Source of the DNA: Xenoacremonium recifei
Taxonomy: Eukaryota; Ascomycota; Sordariomycetes; Hypocreales; Nectriaceae
DNA length: 64,000 nt
NCBI GenBank assembly: GCA_012184525.1
Contig: WOFQ01000054.1
Span: forward strand, 62,001 to 126,000
Direction of reading: 5' to 3'
The notes beneath the pieces are model-generated. The model had not been told where the DNA came from. It saw only the letters and a list, made by a program, of their open reading frames with translations, and did not search any database. Of this stretch, positions 40,971 through 51,932 are shown in pieces. The position numbers and the translations under genes were made by a program. The stretch's first letter is position 1; each line of letters begins with the position of its first letter.

Positions 40971-42173
40971 ATGTCTTCTCAACTCACCTCCAAAAATATG
41001 CTGCCACGCACGGGGCTTGCTGCCCTCTTGGTCCAATTCAATGTTCCTGGAGAGATCCAGCTTCCTAATGGCTTTGTTGTTCGTATTGGTATCGGCGAAC
41101 CGATTTTCCGAGTGAACTTCCGCACGGAACGTGGTCTTCATACACCAATGACGGAGATTGGCGTTGGTCATGCCTATGTAAAGGGAGATATCGAGATTGA
41201 CGGAAACATTGACGCTTTGTTCAATGCTCGACATCAACTCCGAGAGAAGGTGCCGTTGCGCCAGAAGGTTCAGTTCCTGTATGATTTCGTGCGAACTACA
41301 ACCAAGATGAACTCCAAAGCGATATCTGAACACTACAATCGAGGCGACGACTTTTATCTTACTTTCATTGACAAAAGATTCAGATTCTATTCACATGGGA
41401 TATTTCACTCTCCCGATGAGACCATCGAAGAGGCGTCAGAACACAAGTTAGAGACAATGTTCACGAGTCTCGGACTCGAGAAAGGAATGAGGCTGCTTGA
41501 CATAGGTGGTGGCTGGGGCGGCGTCACTGAATACTGCGGGGCAAGAGGGATACACGTGACAACCCTCACCCTTGCTCCCGACTCAGCTCGTTACATTCAA
41601 CAACTGATTGAAAAGAAAGATCTCCCTGGAGAAGTCTTTCTTCAAGACTTTCTCGAGCACAAGCCCGACGAATTGTACGATAATGTCGTGATCTACGGCG
41701 TGATCGAGCATATCCCAAATTACCGAAGATTCGCTCGTTCAGTGTGGAATGTTTTGAAGCCAGGTGGTCGCCTCTACCTTGATGGATCAGCCGCAGTGGA
41801 GAAGTTCGACGTCAGTGCTTTCTGCAGAGATTTTATATGGCCAGGCACCCACACTTTCTTCACTCTTCAGGATGTGATAGCAGAGCTCTTGTATCATGGT
41901 TTTGAGTTGGTGGGCGTTTCAAGAGAAACCCGCGACTATGAGTTGACAATGAAGGAATGGGCAAAACGACTGGATCTGGCGAAAGAAGAAATAATCACAG
42001 GTTGGGGCGAGGAGACTTATCGCGCCTTTCGCCTCTTCCTGTGGGGTGGAACGCACGCTTTCAGGACAAACTCCCTGCAGGCATATCACCTGGTCGCAGA
42101 ACGGACTTTGTCTCCGGGTCCTCGCCCATCTACCGCTTGTCGAATCAAAAGTTTCGTGGCCAACCTCCGATGA
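40971..42173 (+). CDS. Cyclopropane-fatty-acid-synthase-like SAM methyltransferase
   Basis: Single-exon gene for a 400-residue class I methyltransferase of the CFAS/Mycolic-acid-synthase fold, which would add a methylene or methyl group to unsaturated acyl chains. Visible are ISEHYNRGDDFYLTFID, a SAM-binding LLDIGGGWGGVTEY, YDNVVIYGVIEHIPNYRRF and PGTHTFFTLQDV. The family glycine loop reads DIGGGWGG where bacterial proteins have DIGCGWGG. It lacks the membrane segments of fungal sphingolipid C9-methyltransferases, has no intron in a region where most genes are split, and resembles bacterial proteins in layout. A bacterial origin is possible but not tested. Confidence 0.78.
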   Translation: MSSQLTSKNMLPRTGLAALLVQFNVPGEIQLPNGFVVRIGIGEPIFRVNFRTERGLHTPMTEIGVGHAYVKGDIEIDGNIDALFNARHQLREKVPLRQKVQFLYDFVRTTTKMNSKAISEHYNRGDDFYLTFIDKRFRFYSHGIFHSPDETIEEASEHKLETMFTSLGLEKGMRLLDIGGGWGGVTEYCGARGIHVTTLTLAPDSARYIQQLIEKKDLPGEVFLQDFLEHKPDELYDNVVIYGVIEHIPNYRRFARSVWNVLKPGGRLYLDGSAAVEKFDVSAFCRDFIWPGTHTFFTLQDVIAELLYHGFELVGVSRETRDYELTMKEWAKRLDLAKEEIITGWGEETYRAFRLFLWGGTHAFRTNSLQAYHLVAERTLSPGPRPSTACRIKSFVANLR

Positions 42174-43788
42174 AGAATAACGAAGTTAGCTCTGGCAAGT
42201 CTAGTCGATGAAGTGGATCAGGTAGTTTAAATAATGAAATAAGAGGTAAGCTGTATGATCGTATAAGAGATATATTTCGCACGGGATACCCAATGAAGAG
42301 CCTCAATGTTCGCGTGATAGATCCTTCAGATACCTTTACAGCTAACTCTGGATCATATCCCAACCTGCAATCCCTAAGTCTCGACAGGCGCTGCCAACGT
42401 TTTACACTTGTACCCTCACCAGTACCCTAAAGTAGGCCTCTTGAATTTACAACAGAATCTTATGTAATTCAAGAGCTGTTGGTTTGATTAGATTAGCCTG
42501 CAAGTCTTAAGTCGACTCGTTGTAGGTTTTGTTGCTGTAATCTGTAAGGAAAGCGGCTACAGTATCGCGTTGAGGCACGTAGTTGGATGCTGGGCACACT
42601 TGTGGTAATCCAGATCTCTGGAAGTTCGCCACTTGCACATCCGTCGGGATAATACGGATGGATCAAGCTTGGGCCCGCTGGTAGATCAGGTTCAGCCTCC
42701 CCTTTTCGAAGTTGATACTCTTCCCGCGGTAAGACCGTAACCCGATACCAGCTTCTTCTTGTTTATGTCGGCAACTCTGACATGAAAGATACCATTGGTC
42801 CGATGTGCTAGGAAGGGAAACCTTTGTAGTTTTTGTTGTCACGCTCTTGCAAAATTTTCTCGACAAGGCGGGCTCTAAGCGTGAGAATAGATCCGAAGTA
42901 GTAATCCTATGTAGAAGTTACCACGCCTGGGTGGGATTTTTCAGGTGACGGAGAAAGTCAGCCTGGAGCATTTTGTGCTCCAAAATTCGGATCGATCAAC
43001 ATCTTTGTCAGTACCATTTCCCTAGAATGATCGGCCTAGATTGATCCAGCTAGTACGATTAATGCCTGATGATGCATCGCATACTTCAACCACGTGGCTA
43101 GTCGTCAAATCCTCACTCACATGCATGGAGATGTCTTGCTCCACCCATAGGGCTCAACCGTCACCCCACGAAGCTACTCCATACTTGAGATGATACTTAC
43201 ATGCTCGTTTGAAGTCTTTTGTGGTCCTGGTTCATCCCCATCCAAGTCAACACGTGTGCCGCTCCGACATTCGTATAGGCAAGCGAGTTTTGAAGATTGT
43301 AAATGTAGTACAATGTTCCACACAGAGGGCGGAGTGAACTGCAGATTTTTTTGCGCGGGACGCTCCGATGAGGCTCCGAAATGTAATGTGTTGATCCACG
43401 AACCGTCTAGCTGGCGAATAGTTATCCTTGTTAGCACGAAAGTTGCCCTTTTCGCAAGGCAAATAGTTCGAATATCTTCCGACAAATAGGCCGTGATATC
43501 CATGTTGTTGATACCGCACAGTCACATGGGTGGCACGACACCTCTAATAGGCCAACTCGGATGTCAGAAGCCGATGAGGATCCAGGCGCTTCTGATGGCT
43601 TGCCTAATCGAGAACCGAGGCCCGTGTGCGTGGCGGAGATCAGTGGGGATTGGTTATACCCGGCAATTCGCTTGACTTACACGAGAAAGTTTGGACTGAG
43701 TATAACTCCAACAACGTCGCATCTGATCGGCGACTGGACACGAGCCCAACTTCTTCTTTGCAAACCCGTTCCACCACGAGTCGCCATA
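42174..43788. other. Intergenic, 1.6 kb
   Basis: The longest gene-poor gap in the window. Short ORFs on both strands (for example 42663-42866 minus, and the 76 codons leading into the transporter frame) show no domain. No repeat or RNA gene was recognised. Confidence 0.4.
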
Positions 43789-45306
43789 ATGTCTGACATT
43801 CGGCCAGACGCAATTGAGATCGCCAAAGATGCGCAAGGCGATAGCAAGACCGCCAATGAAGCCGTGAGCGTCGAAGGCTCAACGCAAGACGTCATGACTC
43901 GTCGCCAAAGAATTTCAGACCTCTTCACAATTATCTGTGCTGGAGCTGCACTCATCTCGGATGGCTACCAAAACAATTTGATGACAATGTCAAATGTGCT
44001 ATTCAAGGAGGAATACGCCGAACAGTACACTTCGTCCGTCAGCACTCGGGTTTCCAATGCTCTCCTAGTCGGTGAGATTCTCGGCCAGATTGCGATCGGC
44101 CTCACGTGCGACTATCTCGGACGAAAGACAGCTATTGTGTTAACCACCATGTGCATCGTTGTCGGCGGTATCCTAGCTACAGCTGCCCACGGCACTACCA
44201 TTGATGGCATGTTCTGGATGTTGACGGTAGCTCGAGGCATCGTTGGCTTTGGAACAGGTGGCGAGTATCCTGCTAGCAGCACATCTGCTTCTGAATCTGC
44301 CAATGAGCGAGCATTGAAGAACCGTGGTCCCATCTTCATCCTCGTCACCAATCTGCCGCTCTCATTTGGAGGTCCGCTCGTCGTCTCAATCTTCATGATA
44401 GTACTCTCGGCTGCGGGAACCAATCATCTTTCGACTGTTTGGCGAGTCTGCTTCGGTATTGGCATTCTTCTGCCTCTGACTGTCTTCTACTTCCGTATCC
44501 GCATGCTCAACTCAAAGCTCTACCGACGGGGTGCAATCAAACGAAAGGTTCCTTATGCCCTTGTCATTCGCTACTATTGGAAAACACTCATCGGCACCTG
44601 CGGTGCTTGGTTTCTGTACGACTTTGTTACTTTTCCAAACGGTATCTTCTCGGGAACCATCCTCGCATCCGTGGTGCCCTCAGGCGGCAACACCCTTTTG
44701 CATACTGCAGAATGGCAGCTCCTATTAGGAAGCATTGCTCTACCAGGCGTATTTATTGGTGCTTGGATGTGTGACAGGGTTGGTCGTAAGAACACCATGA
44801 TGATAGGCTTCGCGGGCTATTTGGTGTTTGGTCTGATCATCGGCTGTTCGTACGACAAGATTACCAAGATTGTCCCCCTGTTTGTCATCTTCTACGGTCT
44901 TATGCAATCTTCTGGCAACATGGGTCCCGGAGATATGCTTGGTCTGCTCTCGTCCGAGAGCTACGCCACCAGTGTCCGCGGAACATGCTATGGCATCAGC
45001 GCAGCTCTGGGCAAAACTGGAGCAGCTGTAGGAACCCAGGCTTTTACGCCTGTGCAGGTCCATTTAGGTAAGCGCTGGACGTTCATTATTGCTGCTATTT
45101 GTGGTGTGACGGGAATTTTGGTCACTTATTTCTTTGTCCCAAATATCACTGGGGAGGACTTGAGCAAGAATGATGAGAGGTTCCGGGAGTACTTGGTGCA
45201 ACATGGATGGGATGGAGAAATGGGAGAAGGGGAACTAGAAGCTCCTGCTCATGATCTTGATACAAATATCTCTGAAAATGACGGTGTCGCGGAGAAGACA
45301 GGGTGA
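43789..45306 (+). CDS. MFS transporter, Git1/phosphate-symporter-like
   Basis: Plasma-membrane major facilitator of the phosphate:H+ symporter / glycerophosphodiester (Git1) branch. A single exon from ATG 43789 gives 505 residues. Signatures are IICAGAALISDGYQNNLMTM, the loop GLTCDYLGRKTAIV, ARGIVGFGTGGEYPASS, WFLYDFVTFPNGIFSG and CDRVGRKNTMMIG, with about twelve hydrophobic segments and an acidic tail. The open frame extends upstream to 43561, but that part does not resemble the family, so ATG 43789 (MSDIRPDAIE) is chosen. The substrate could be glycerophosphoinositol, glycerophosphocholine or phosphate. Confidence 0.85.
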   Translation: MSDIRPDAIEIAKDAQGDSKTANEAVSVEGSTQDVMTRRQRISDLFTIICAGAALISDGYQNNLMTMSNVLFKEEYAEQYTSSVSTRVSNALLVGEILGQIAIGLTCDYLGRKTAIVLTTMCIVVGGILATAAHGTTIDGMFWMLTVARGIVGFGTGGEYPASSTSASESANERALKNRGPIFILVTNLPLSFGGPLVVSIFMIVLSAAGTNHLSTVWRVCFGIGILLPLTVFYFRIRMLNSKLYRRGAIKRKVPYALVIRYYWKTLIGTCGAWFLYDFVTFPNGIFSGTILASVVPSGGNTLLHTAEWQLLLGSIALPGVFIGAWMCDRVGRKNTMMIGFAGYLVFGLIIGCSYDKITKIVPLFVIFYGLMQSSGNMGPGDMLGLLSSESYATSVRGTCYGISAALGKTGAAVGTQAFTPVQVHLGKRWTFIIAAICGVTGILVTYFFVPNITGEDLSKNDERFREYLVQHGWDGEMGEGELEAPAHDLDTNISENDGVAEKTG

Positions 45307-45635
45307 ACTTGTGCCCAGGCATTGAGGATGGATGAGTCACCTTGATGAATGGGCGGTAATAGGAAAGAGCTGAATGGAGATTCAGTTGAAGATAGAAGAG
45401 TCTGGGAAGACTTTCCCTCTTTTCTAAAAAGATTCGTTTCTTATAGGGTGCTGGGTAACGTTGATGGTTTCGCATAAGGATATCAACCCATAGCAGTATT
45501 CAAACTCTCTGACACCGTAAACGAGACACAATTATACTTTTTCTGAAGATTTAGTCCTTAAACTAAAGTTATAAAAGCCTATACGAGGATAGGAATGAAA
45601 GATAGATATACAAGAGCTGCGAGGTAAATGTGTTT
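45307..45635. other. Intergenic between convergent genes
   Basis: This 329-bp AT-rich gap lies between the 3' ends of the transporter and the methyltransferase. Nothing was recognised. Confidence 0.45.
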
Positions 45636-47112
45636 CTATGGCTTCCTGCCATACACTACTTTCTGCCAATAATAGACATGGTGTTTCATAGACTTGAGCT
45701 CCTTGCGAAGATGGGCAATGAAGATGGTTACCTCTTCTCTAGACCACTCCAAAATTGTGGTGAAGAAGAGGATGAAACTTTCAACATCCGACATGACAGC
45801 AAACTCGGCGAACTGTCCGATTTCTTTTAACTTTGGATCTGCGGGCCATCCACCTGCAGGAACCTATTCAGAGAGTTTGTCAATTTCAATGTCGTGTGGT
45901 AGAAGTAGTGGCGATATGAACCAACCTTGATCATACGCTCTTGGATATCAACGAACCCGGCCTCCTCCATGGCCTTCCTCTGTGTCCCATCATCGACGAT
46001 CTCGAAGCTGCGTCCGATCTTTTTCCCGCCTTCTATGAAGAGTGGTCCCCATTGTGCCGTCGCGGCAGAAGCAGGAAGATCACCATTTTCGGAGTAGACG
46101 ATAGGAGAACCTTCGTGGCTTTCCAGATAGCCACCAGGCCGCATGCATCTGAAAGCTTCCTTGAAAAGGGCAGTCCAATCTAGAATGCATCCGCCCAAGT
46201 ATCGGATATGGATATAGTCAAACTTGTCAGACTGAAACGTCCATTCTTGGGTACAATCCTCGATTTCGCTACGCAGAACTTATTAGCACATCGTTTGCTC
46301 ATAAGACTCGGGGCCGCATACAAGTTCAAGTTTGGCGGAACCCACGCGGGCTGAATCGGTGAGATATCGGTACCGATCACTTCACAGCCAGGGTTCTCAT
46401 CGGCAAAGTCACTAGTCCTGTTATAAGCACGAGGTATACTGAATCCAAGGACAGCGCCATTACGTACATTGCCCAGATACCAGTCCCAGTCCCAATATCA
46501 AGAGCTCGCTTCTTTTTGCATTAGCTGTCAGTCTGATCTGGCAAGGATACAATACTAACAAGAGGATTTTTGATCGGTGCAGTATACAACTTTCCATCGA
46601 GCAAAAGAGTGAAGAGGTGGTGACTCCCGAGGATTAGTAACAATATCCCCATCCTAGGTCGAGCAAACACTCACAGGATATCTAGGGACTCGTTGTGGCC
46701 GTCGTCGTTCGTGCCCCTGCGAGATCTCGCTCATCAGTATCTTCTCGCCAGTGCTGAGCTCACATTTCGAAAGGCTGCTACCAGTATGCGGCATTTCCTG
46801 TCTCCTTGTGGAACGTCCGTCCGCGAATAGTGCGATAGTTGTAGATGCTGGACCTTAAAGATTCGGTCGAGTCCAAGTCATATAGGTCCCCAAGAGTCGA
46901 GTCGCCATCGCCTGCGGGAGCCTATGATATCCGTCAATCGCTGTTCACTTATCTCGTCTGATGGGGGCTAGCAGTAGCCCAGGTCACTACGGGGAACGAA
47001 CCGGAGCCACTGGGGCGACTGCGGGGGGATCTGCTGTAGTGGCCGGCGCTTCTACTGAAACCGGTGCTGGCTCAGCGGGAGAGTCTTTGATAGGGCCCTT
47101 CGCTTCGGTCAT
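45636..47112 (-). CDS. LaeA-like SAM-dependent methyltransferase
   Basis: Class I methyltransferase of the fungal UMTA/LaeA-like group. It starts at 47112 (MTEAKGPIKDSPAEPAP, Pro/Ala-rich) and runs through about eight short exons to 45636. Seen in order: TIRGRTFHKETGNAAYW, NDDGHNESLDI, HHLFTLLLDGKLYTAP, RALDIGTGTGIWAM (SAM motif I), CEVIGTDISPIQPAWVPPNL, DKFDYIHIRYLGGCILDW, FRCMRPGGYLE and VYYWQKVVYGRKP at the end. The frame is conserved throughout. The exact donor of the first intron (near 46991-47006) is uncertain. Members modify secondary metabolites or act on unknown targets; a global regulatory role cannot be claimed. Confidence 0.78.
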
Positions 47113-47929
47113 GGTGATCGTTTCTGGCTATCAACTCGAGCAATGTCAGGAGTCAGGAGCGGGGTTTGAGGTAATATGTACGAGAGCCACCGTGCAGGTC
47201 TCATGCAGAAAGATGCTCCGGCCGGCTAAGGTCCTCTCAGAACCAACAGAGTTGTCTTAATAATCTGTTGGTCGCGGCCGCACAGTAAGATGTTACAGTG
47301 CGAAGTATCCCGACAGGCTCCAATCCTCTTGGCTAAACTGAACACTTAGAAGGCGGAACACCATGTTTGCAAACTCATCAGTCATAACTGAGCGGTGATC
47401 CCAGTGCTCAGGATCCTCAATCTAACTAGCAAAAGACATGCCGATAACGCTGTTCCATGGCGAGAGCTCGCCTTTGGGGGCGAGGGCGCAGGGCTGAAAA
47501 GCAGCCAAGAAGACAAGGAGACTAGACCAAGTGGCCCACCACACTGGCTCCTATCTATATCCACACAAATGTGACCAAAGTCCCAAAAAAGCGTACGGGA
47601 TTGGCCACGTTGGCTATCAACACCTAGGGTCAACACCTAGGGTTCATTCAGTTCCATCTCTATTATTGGGATTTTAAAGACCTGATTGGTTGATGGATGC
47701 ATATTCGCTCCGGCATCAGCTGTTTCAGAAGGTCACTATTGACACACTCCACCCCGAAGTACCATGCAAGCTCCATTGCAGTGCGTTGCTTAAAGTGCTA
47801 TCCGTCTCTTTAGCGACGAAAGCACACACATATGTACATCACAGCCCCCGACCCAGAAAAAAATATATTCCCTTCATTAACGAAGGAAGGATCCCTCTCT
47901 CGAAGATCTCTCCAATTCTCTTGGGGAAA
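47113..47929. other. Intergenic, divergent promoter region
   Basis: This 817-bp region lies between the methyltransferase start and the next membrane-protein start. A direct duplication TCAACACCTAGGGT occurs at 47617-47630 and 47629-47642, overlapping by two bases. No gene was recognised. Confidence 0.4.
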
Positions 47930-50048
47930 ATGGCGCAGCTCCCGAAGGAAGGATTTACCACATCCTCACGGATGGATTCCGCCCAAACTTCTTCCGACAA
48001 TAATGAGGGGGATCGCCAGGAGGCTACACTTCGGGAAATGGCCCCGTCGTGGTTTTGGCGAGTTGGCTTAGCAGCTCTGCTGATCAGTATTCCAATTGCG
48101 TTTCTCGGTGCGTTGATGCATTAAGTTCTTGGCAATTGGGATTTACTAATAACTTACTATCACTACAGTCATAGTAATTATGGTGGGATACCTGAACCGC
48201 AAAAAGGAAAGTGGTTTTGGAAACAACGTCCTGGAAGTGCTGCAAATCGCATCCACCTTATGGCCAATCTCGTTCGCAGCCGTCATAGGACCATTTCTCA
48301 AAACTGTTGCCCTCTTTTGGGCTGAGAAAGGCTCAACGTTAGGCTCCCTTGAATTTCTCATGACAAGTCAAACTACCGCTATGGCAATCAAGAACTTCTT
48401 CATTCTCAGGACGTCCCACATCTGGCCGGTTGGCGTCGTGGTGATGTGGCTTTTAAGTCCTGTCGGAGGCCAAGCAGCAGTTCGGTCACTCCATTTAAGA
48501 CCGAACACAACGAGCTTCGATTTGCCCGCTATATACTATCTCGGAAGCAACATCTCGGATCTCAATCTCTTCTATAATGACACTGGGGACACTGGCATTT
48601 TTTCGGGGGCAGACACAGAGCTCGAGCTCATTATTGATATGAGAAGTGCCATATCAGCGTCGTTTGCTACGCCCGATATTCTCGCTTCGCATGCAAACGG
48701 CTCAAGTACGGGATTTGACAATGTGGTCCAGGCGCTCGGTGGTCGATATGAAGCATCTCGGGCTGGGCAGAGGGATTTATGGAACAATGTACGGATTCCG
48801 TATCTGGAACTTCTGCCCCAATACAACAAGGGCAACACGTCGTCTTGGGTTCCTGTTCCGGACGACATGGTTGTGCCTTATGCATCCTTCATTGGCGTTC
48901 CCATTCGAGGAGGATCGAAGACCCAAGCAGGTAACTCGACACTTCAGGTGTATACTCATTACCAAACCCTGTCTTGCAGCGCAGAGTTCAACGGAACAAG
49001 ATGGCTGAAGCCTGGATCAGACAGACTATTCCTTCATAACACATCTTCCTCTGAGTATCTCTTCCTTCAATACGAAGGCTTGGCTCCGAACGGCGCAAAG
49101 CCAAACGTCTTTTTTGACTTTGTCAATGATACCAAAACAATCAAGGAGCATCTGTCCTCTATGGAATATCCTATCACTAACGTGGAGCCCTCGACAAAAC
49201 TTCAGCTGATTGTGGGGGGGAGATGTCCGGGTCTGACATACATGCTGCGGACTTGTGACATCAGCACAACATATGTAGATCTTGAGGTCAACTGTACCAG
49301 ATCTACTGCTTCCGACGACTTGGAATGTCAGGCCGTCAACGTGCGCCACACACCTGGCTTCCCAATCAATGGAAATTTGACAGCGCTCTCTAATCTCCGA
49401 ATGGCCCCGGGGATTGCCTGGGAGATGCCCTTTACCACAGCGAGCTATCACTCTCTTGAACCAAGCATTTTGGAGACGTATTTGAGAGATCCAACGTTGT
49501 CTTTCAGACGCTTAGATAATGGACTGGATCTAGACTCTGCGCCAGCCTGTTTCTCGAACGTATCCCTCGATGCTTTGGAAGCTCGGCTTACCACGGCTCT
49601 CAACACTTTCATCATGGCAACGTACAACACGACGGTTCTAACGGGCGCGGATGGAACGAGCCTCGTGGATCGAAACGCGATGTGGCAAGACAGCACAGGA
49701 ACCTGGAGCGAGTTCACTACGAGCGTCTACAAGCTAGACAAGGGCTGGTATCCCGTGTTTGTGATCTCGACTGTCATATTGCTCGCTTGTGCCTTGGCAA
49801 ATGTGATAATCCGCCAACGCATCAAGGCCCCAGACTTCATGGACAGTGTCACAGCAATGACAAGAGACTCACCGTTCTTAGAAGCTCCTCAAGTGGGAAG
49901 TGGAGCTAGCGGTTTCAAACGACTCCAGAAGATGAAGACGACGCGGGTTAGGATCCGTGACATCGAACCAGATGGGACTGTTGGACGGATTGCCCTAGCC
50001 ACAGACGTAAAAGGCCCGCAGTTAGACTGGACAAGAACTTACAAGTAA
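47930..50048 (+). CDS. Large fungal membrane glycoprotein, unknown function
   Basis: Two exons (47930-48107 and 48169-50048) give 685 residues. An N-terminal cytosolic stretch leads to a membrane segment split by the intron (VGLAALLISIPIAFLG, VIVIMVGYL), then two more hydrophobic stretches near FAAVIGPFLKTVALF and HIWPVGVVVMWLLS. A large N-glycosylation- and Cys-containing domain follows, and a C-terminal membrane segment (VFVISTVILLACALANVII) before a basic tail. The layout is like fungal DUF3176-type proteins, but I cannot assign a family. The frame is intact. Confidence 0.72.
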
Positions 50049-50519
50049 CCAGCCCTCATAGATATTTAGAATTATTCCAATTTTCTACGTAGTCTAGTCT
50101 CTATTAGCAGAGAAGCAATCATCTATGGTTTTATCATAACTTGCATGTCTCGGAATGGTCACAAGCTCGTAAATAAAGAACCGTCCAAACGTCGTAGTCA
50201 ACGCGGTTTCAGAGCGATAATGTATCCCATGTTTTATTTTTCCTTGTTTTTCTCTTCAGACAATTAGGCGGAAGAGATCGTCTTCGGAGCCACAAAATTA
50301 AGGCAAATTAACGATCTCTTTCATCTTCGCTTTCTAAAAAACTCCTTGCTAGAACCGAGCCCTCACTGATCTGTTGCGGCGGACGCCTAGCCGAAATAGG
50401 AATTTCCTCCCACCATTCCCGCCACGGAGCGGAAGGTTTAGCTGACAAACCATTTGTTCCATCACTTCATGAAAGTTCACCGGTCATTACGACTTAACAA
50501 TCTCTGCGACTTCCCATTC
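50049..50519. other. Intergenic, promoter of the Zn2Cys6 regulator
   Basis: This 471-bp region has no recognised gene. The next frame is open from 50454, but the 22 extra residues are not typical of the family. Confidence 0.4.
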
Positions 50520-51770
50520 ATGGCTTCTTTCCGCAATAGCCAGCGACTGGTCGACTTGAAGGCTTGCGAGGCCTGCAAGTCCTCGAAACGAAAATGCACA
50601 AAGCAGCTTCCTCGTTGTCGGCGATGCGAAACCCGCGGATTATTGTGTGTCTACGGATCACGTCCGAATATGATCATATACCGAGTACATGATGGCGGCA
50701 GACCTTTTTCAAGTCGCGAGGCCATACCATCCTCCCCAGAAACTAGCTGGCCCTCGGACTTCGGTTATGTAACGTCCGGGGTCATAAGCGAGGCCACTGA
50801 AATCAACTCGCCGGTTAAGTCTCGAAATTCCAAATGTCCTTCGCTGGATGACCTAAGAAGCGCTTGGTTCCTCACTCCTGAAGCTTGGAAAGTTACCGCT
50901 CTCGATACATCACATCTGGCACCTATTTCAGGCGCTGCAATCAATGACTACGTGGACAAGGTCAAGCAATGGCTCCGAGACTGGGTAAGGACCGGAAGCA
51001 ATCCTTTCATACACCCGCAACTATACAATACTAGTATGCCAAGTTGCATTCAGCATGCCTTCATGGCTCTTTCAACCTATGAATCGAAGACAGGAAAGAC
51101 GGAGGATATGGTTCGTCGGCTCATAGAGGAAACTGCAAACGGTTTAGTTGCATCCGAGTCCGGCGAGGATAACCCCAAGGATACTCTCCACGGCCTTGCA
51201 CGGGTCCAGTCACTTCTCACCTATTGTGTCATTCGGCTATTTGATGGAGATGTCCGTCAGCGCAATTTTGCGGAATCTCATCTCCCTATTTTACAAGATT
51301 GGACGATTCAATTACTCCAAAACGCATCTCAAGCCGCCCGCGACGACACTCTTCTGCTCCACAATGCTCTCACAAACTACACACCGCAGATTACGCCACA
51401 AGTTCATATACCTATGCAAGCCTCTCCTGAGAAGCTTCTATGGCATGCATGGATCTTATCAGAGTCTGTTCGAAGGACTTGGTATGTCTCCATGTTCATT
51501 CAAGCCGGCTACCTAATGCTCAAGACTGGGATCGGGCCATGTCGTGGCGGAGTTCCATTCACGACTCGGGATGGTGTGTGGGCAGCGCAATCTGCTTCTG
51601 CTTGGACAAAGACATGTGCAGAACGCAGCGTTGGCTTTATGCATAGAAACGACACCGAGGGATTATTTACCGAACTAACCAGCGATGAAGTCGATGAATT
51701 CACCCTCGCGCTAATGGAGATGGACTTTGGGCTCGAGAGGACACAAGAATGGCAGCTCAACAGCGAATAA
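50520..51770 (+). CDS. Zn2Cys6 transcription factor
   Basis: Single-exon nuclear regulator of 416 residues from ATG 50520 (MASFRNSQ). The zinc cluster is complete near the N-terminus: CEACKSSKRKC then CRRCETRGLLC, spacing C-x2-C-x6-C-x6-C-x2-C-x6-C. The middle region (LHGLARVQSLLTYCVIRLFD, WILSESVRRTWYVSMFIQAGY) is like small fungal regulators of the secondary-metabolite type. An upstream in-frame start at 50454 exists but adds sequence without family support. Its target is unknown; neighbours are a membrane protein and a repeated element. Confidence 0.82.
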   Translation: MASFRNSQRLVDLKACEACKSSKRKCTKQLPRCRRCETRGLLCVYGSRPNMIIYRVHDGGRPFSSREAIPSSPETSWPSDFGYVTSGVISEATEINSPVKSRNSKCPSLDDLRSAWFLTPEAWKVTALDTSHLAPISGAAINDYVDKVKQWLRDWVRTGSNPFIHPQLYNTSMPSCIQHAFMALSTYESKTGKTEDMVRRLIEETANGLVASESGEDNPKDTLHGLARVQSLLTYCVIRLFDGDVRQRNFAESHLPILQDWTIQLLQNASQAARDDTLLLHNALTNYTPQITPQVHIPMQASPEKLLWHAWILSESVRRTWYVSMFIQAGYLMLKTGIGPCRGGVPFTTRDGVWAAQSASAWTKTCAERSVGFMHRNDTEGLFTELTSDEVDEFTLALMEMDFGLERTQEWQLNSE

Positions 51771-51932
51771 ACATCCGGACTCATCAGCATTTATTGAATG
51801 GCAGCTCCAGGGTCACAATTCTCCTCAAAATGACCCCAACTTGACAATTATAGCTCAATATGATTCTACTTCGCTTGCCTGACTCATTCCGCTATGTTCA
51901 TGGAGTACTCCGTAGAGCAAAGCGTATAATAT

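Noticed and set aside
42663..42866. 67-codon minus-strand ORF with two CxxC-like pairs
   Set aside because: Too short, no start context, no recognisable finger spacing and no neighbouring exon that would extend it.
43561..43788. N-terminal extension of the Git1-like transporter frame
   Set aside because: The 76 extra residues are unlike family N-termini; MSDIRPDAIE at 43789 is the natural start.
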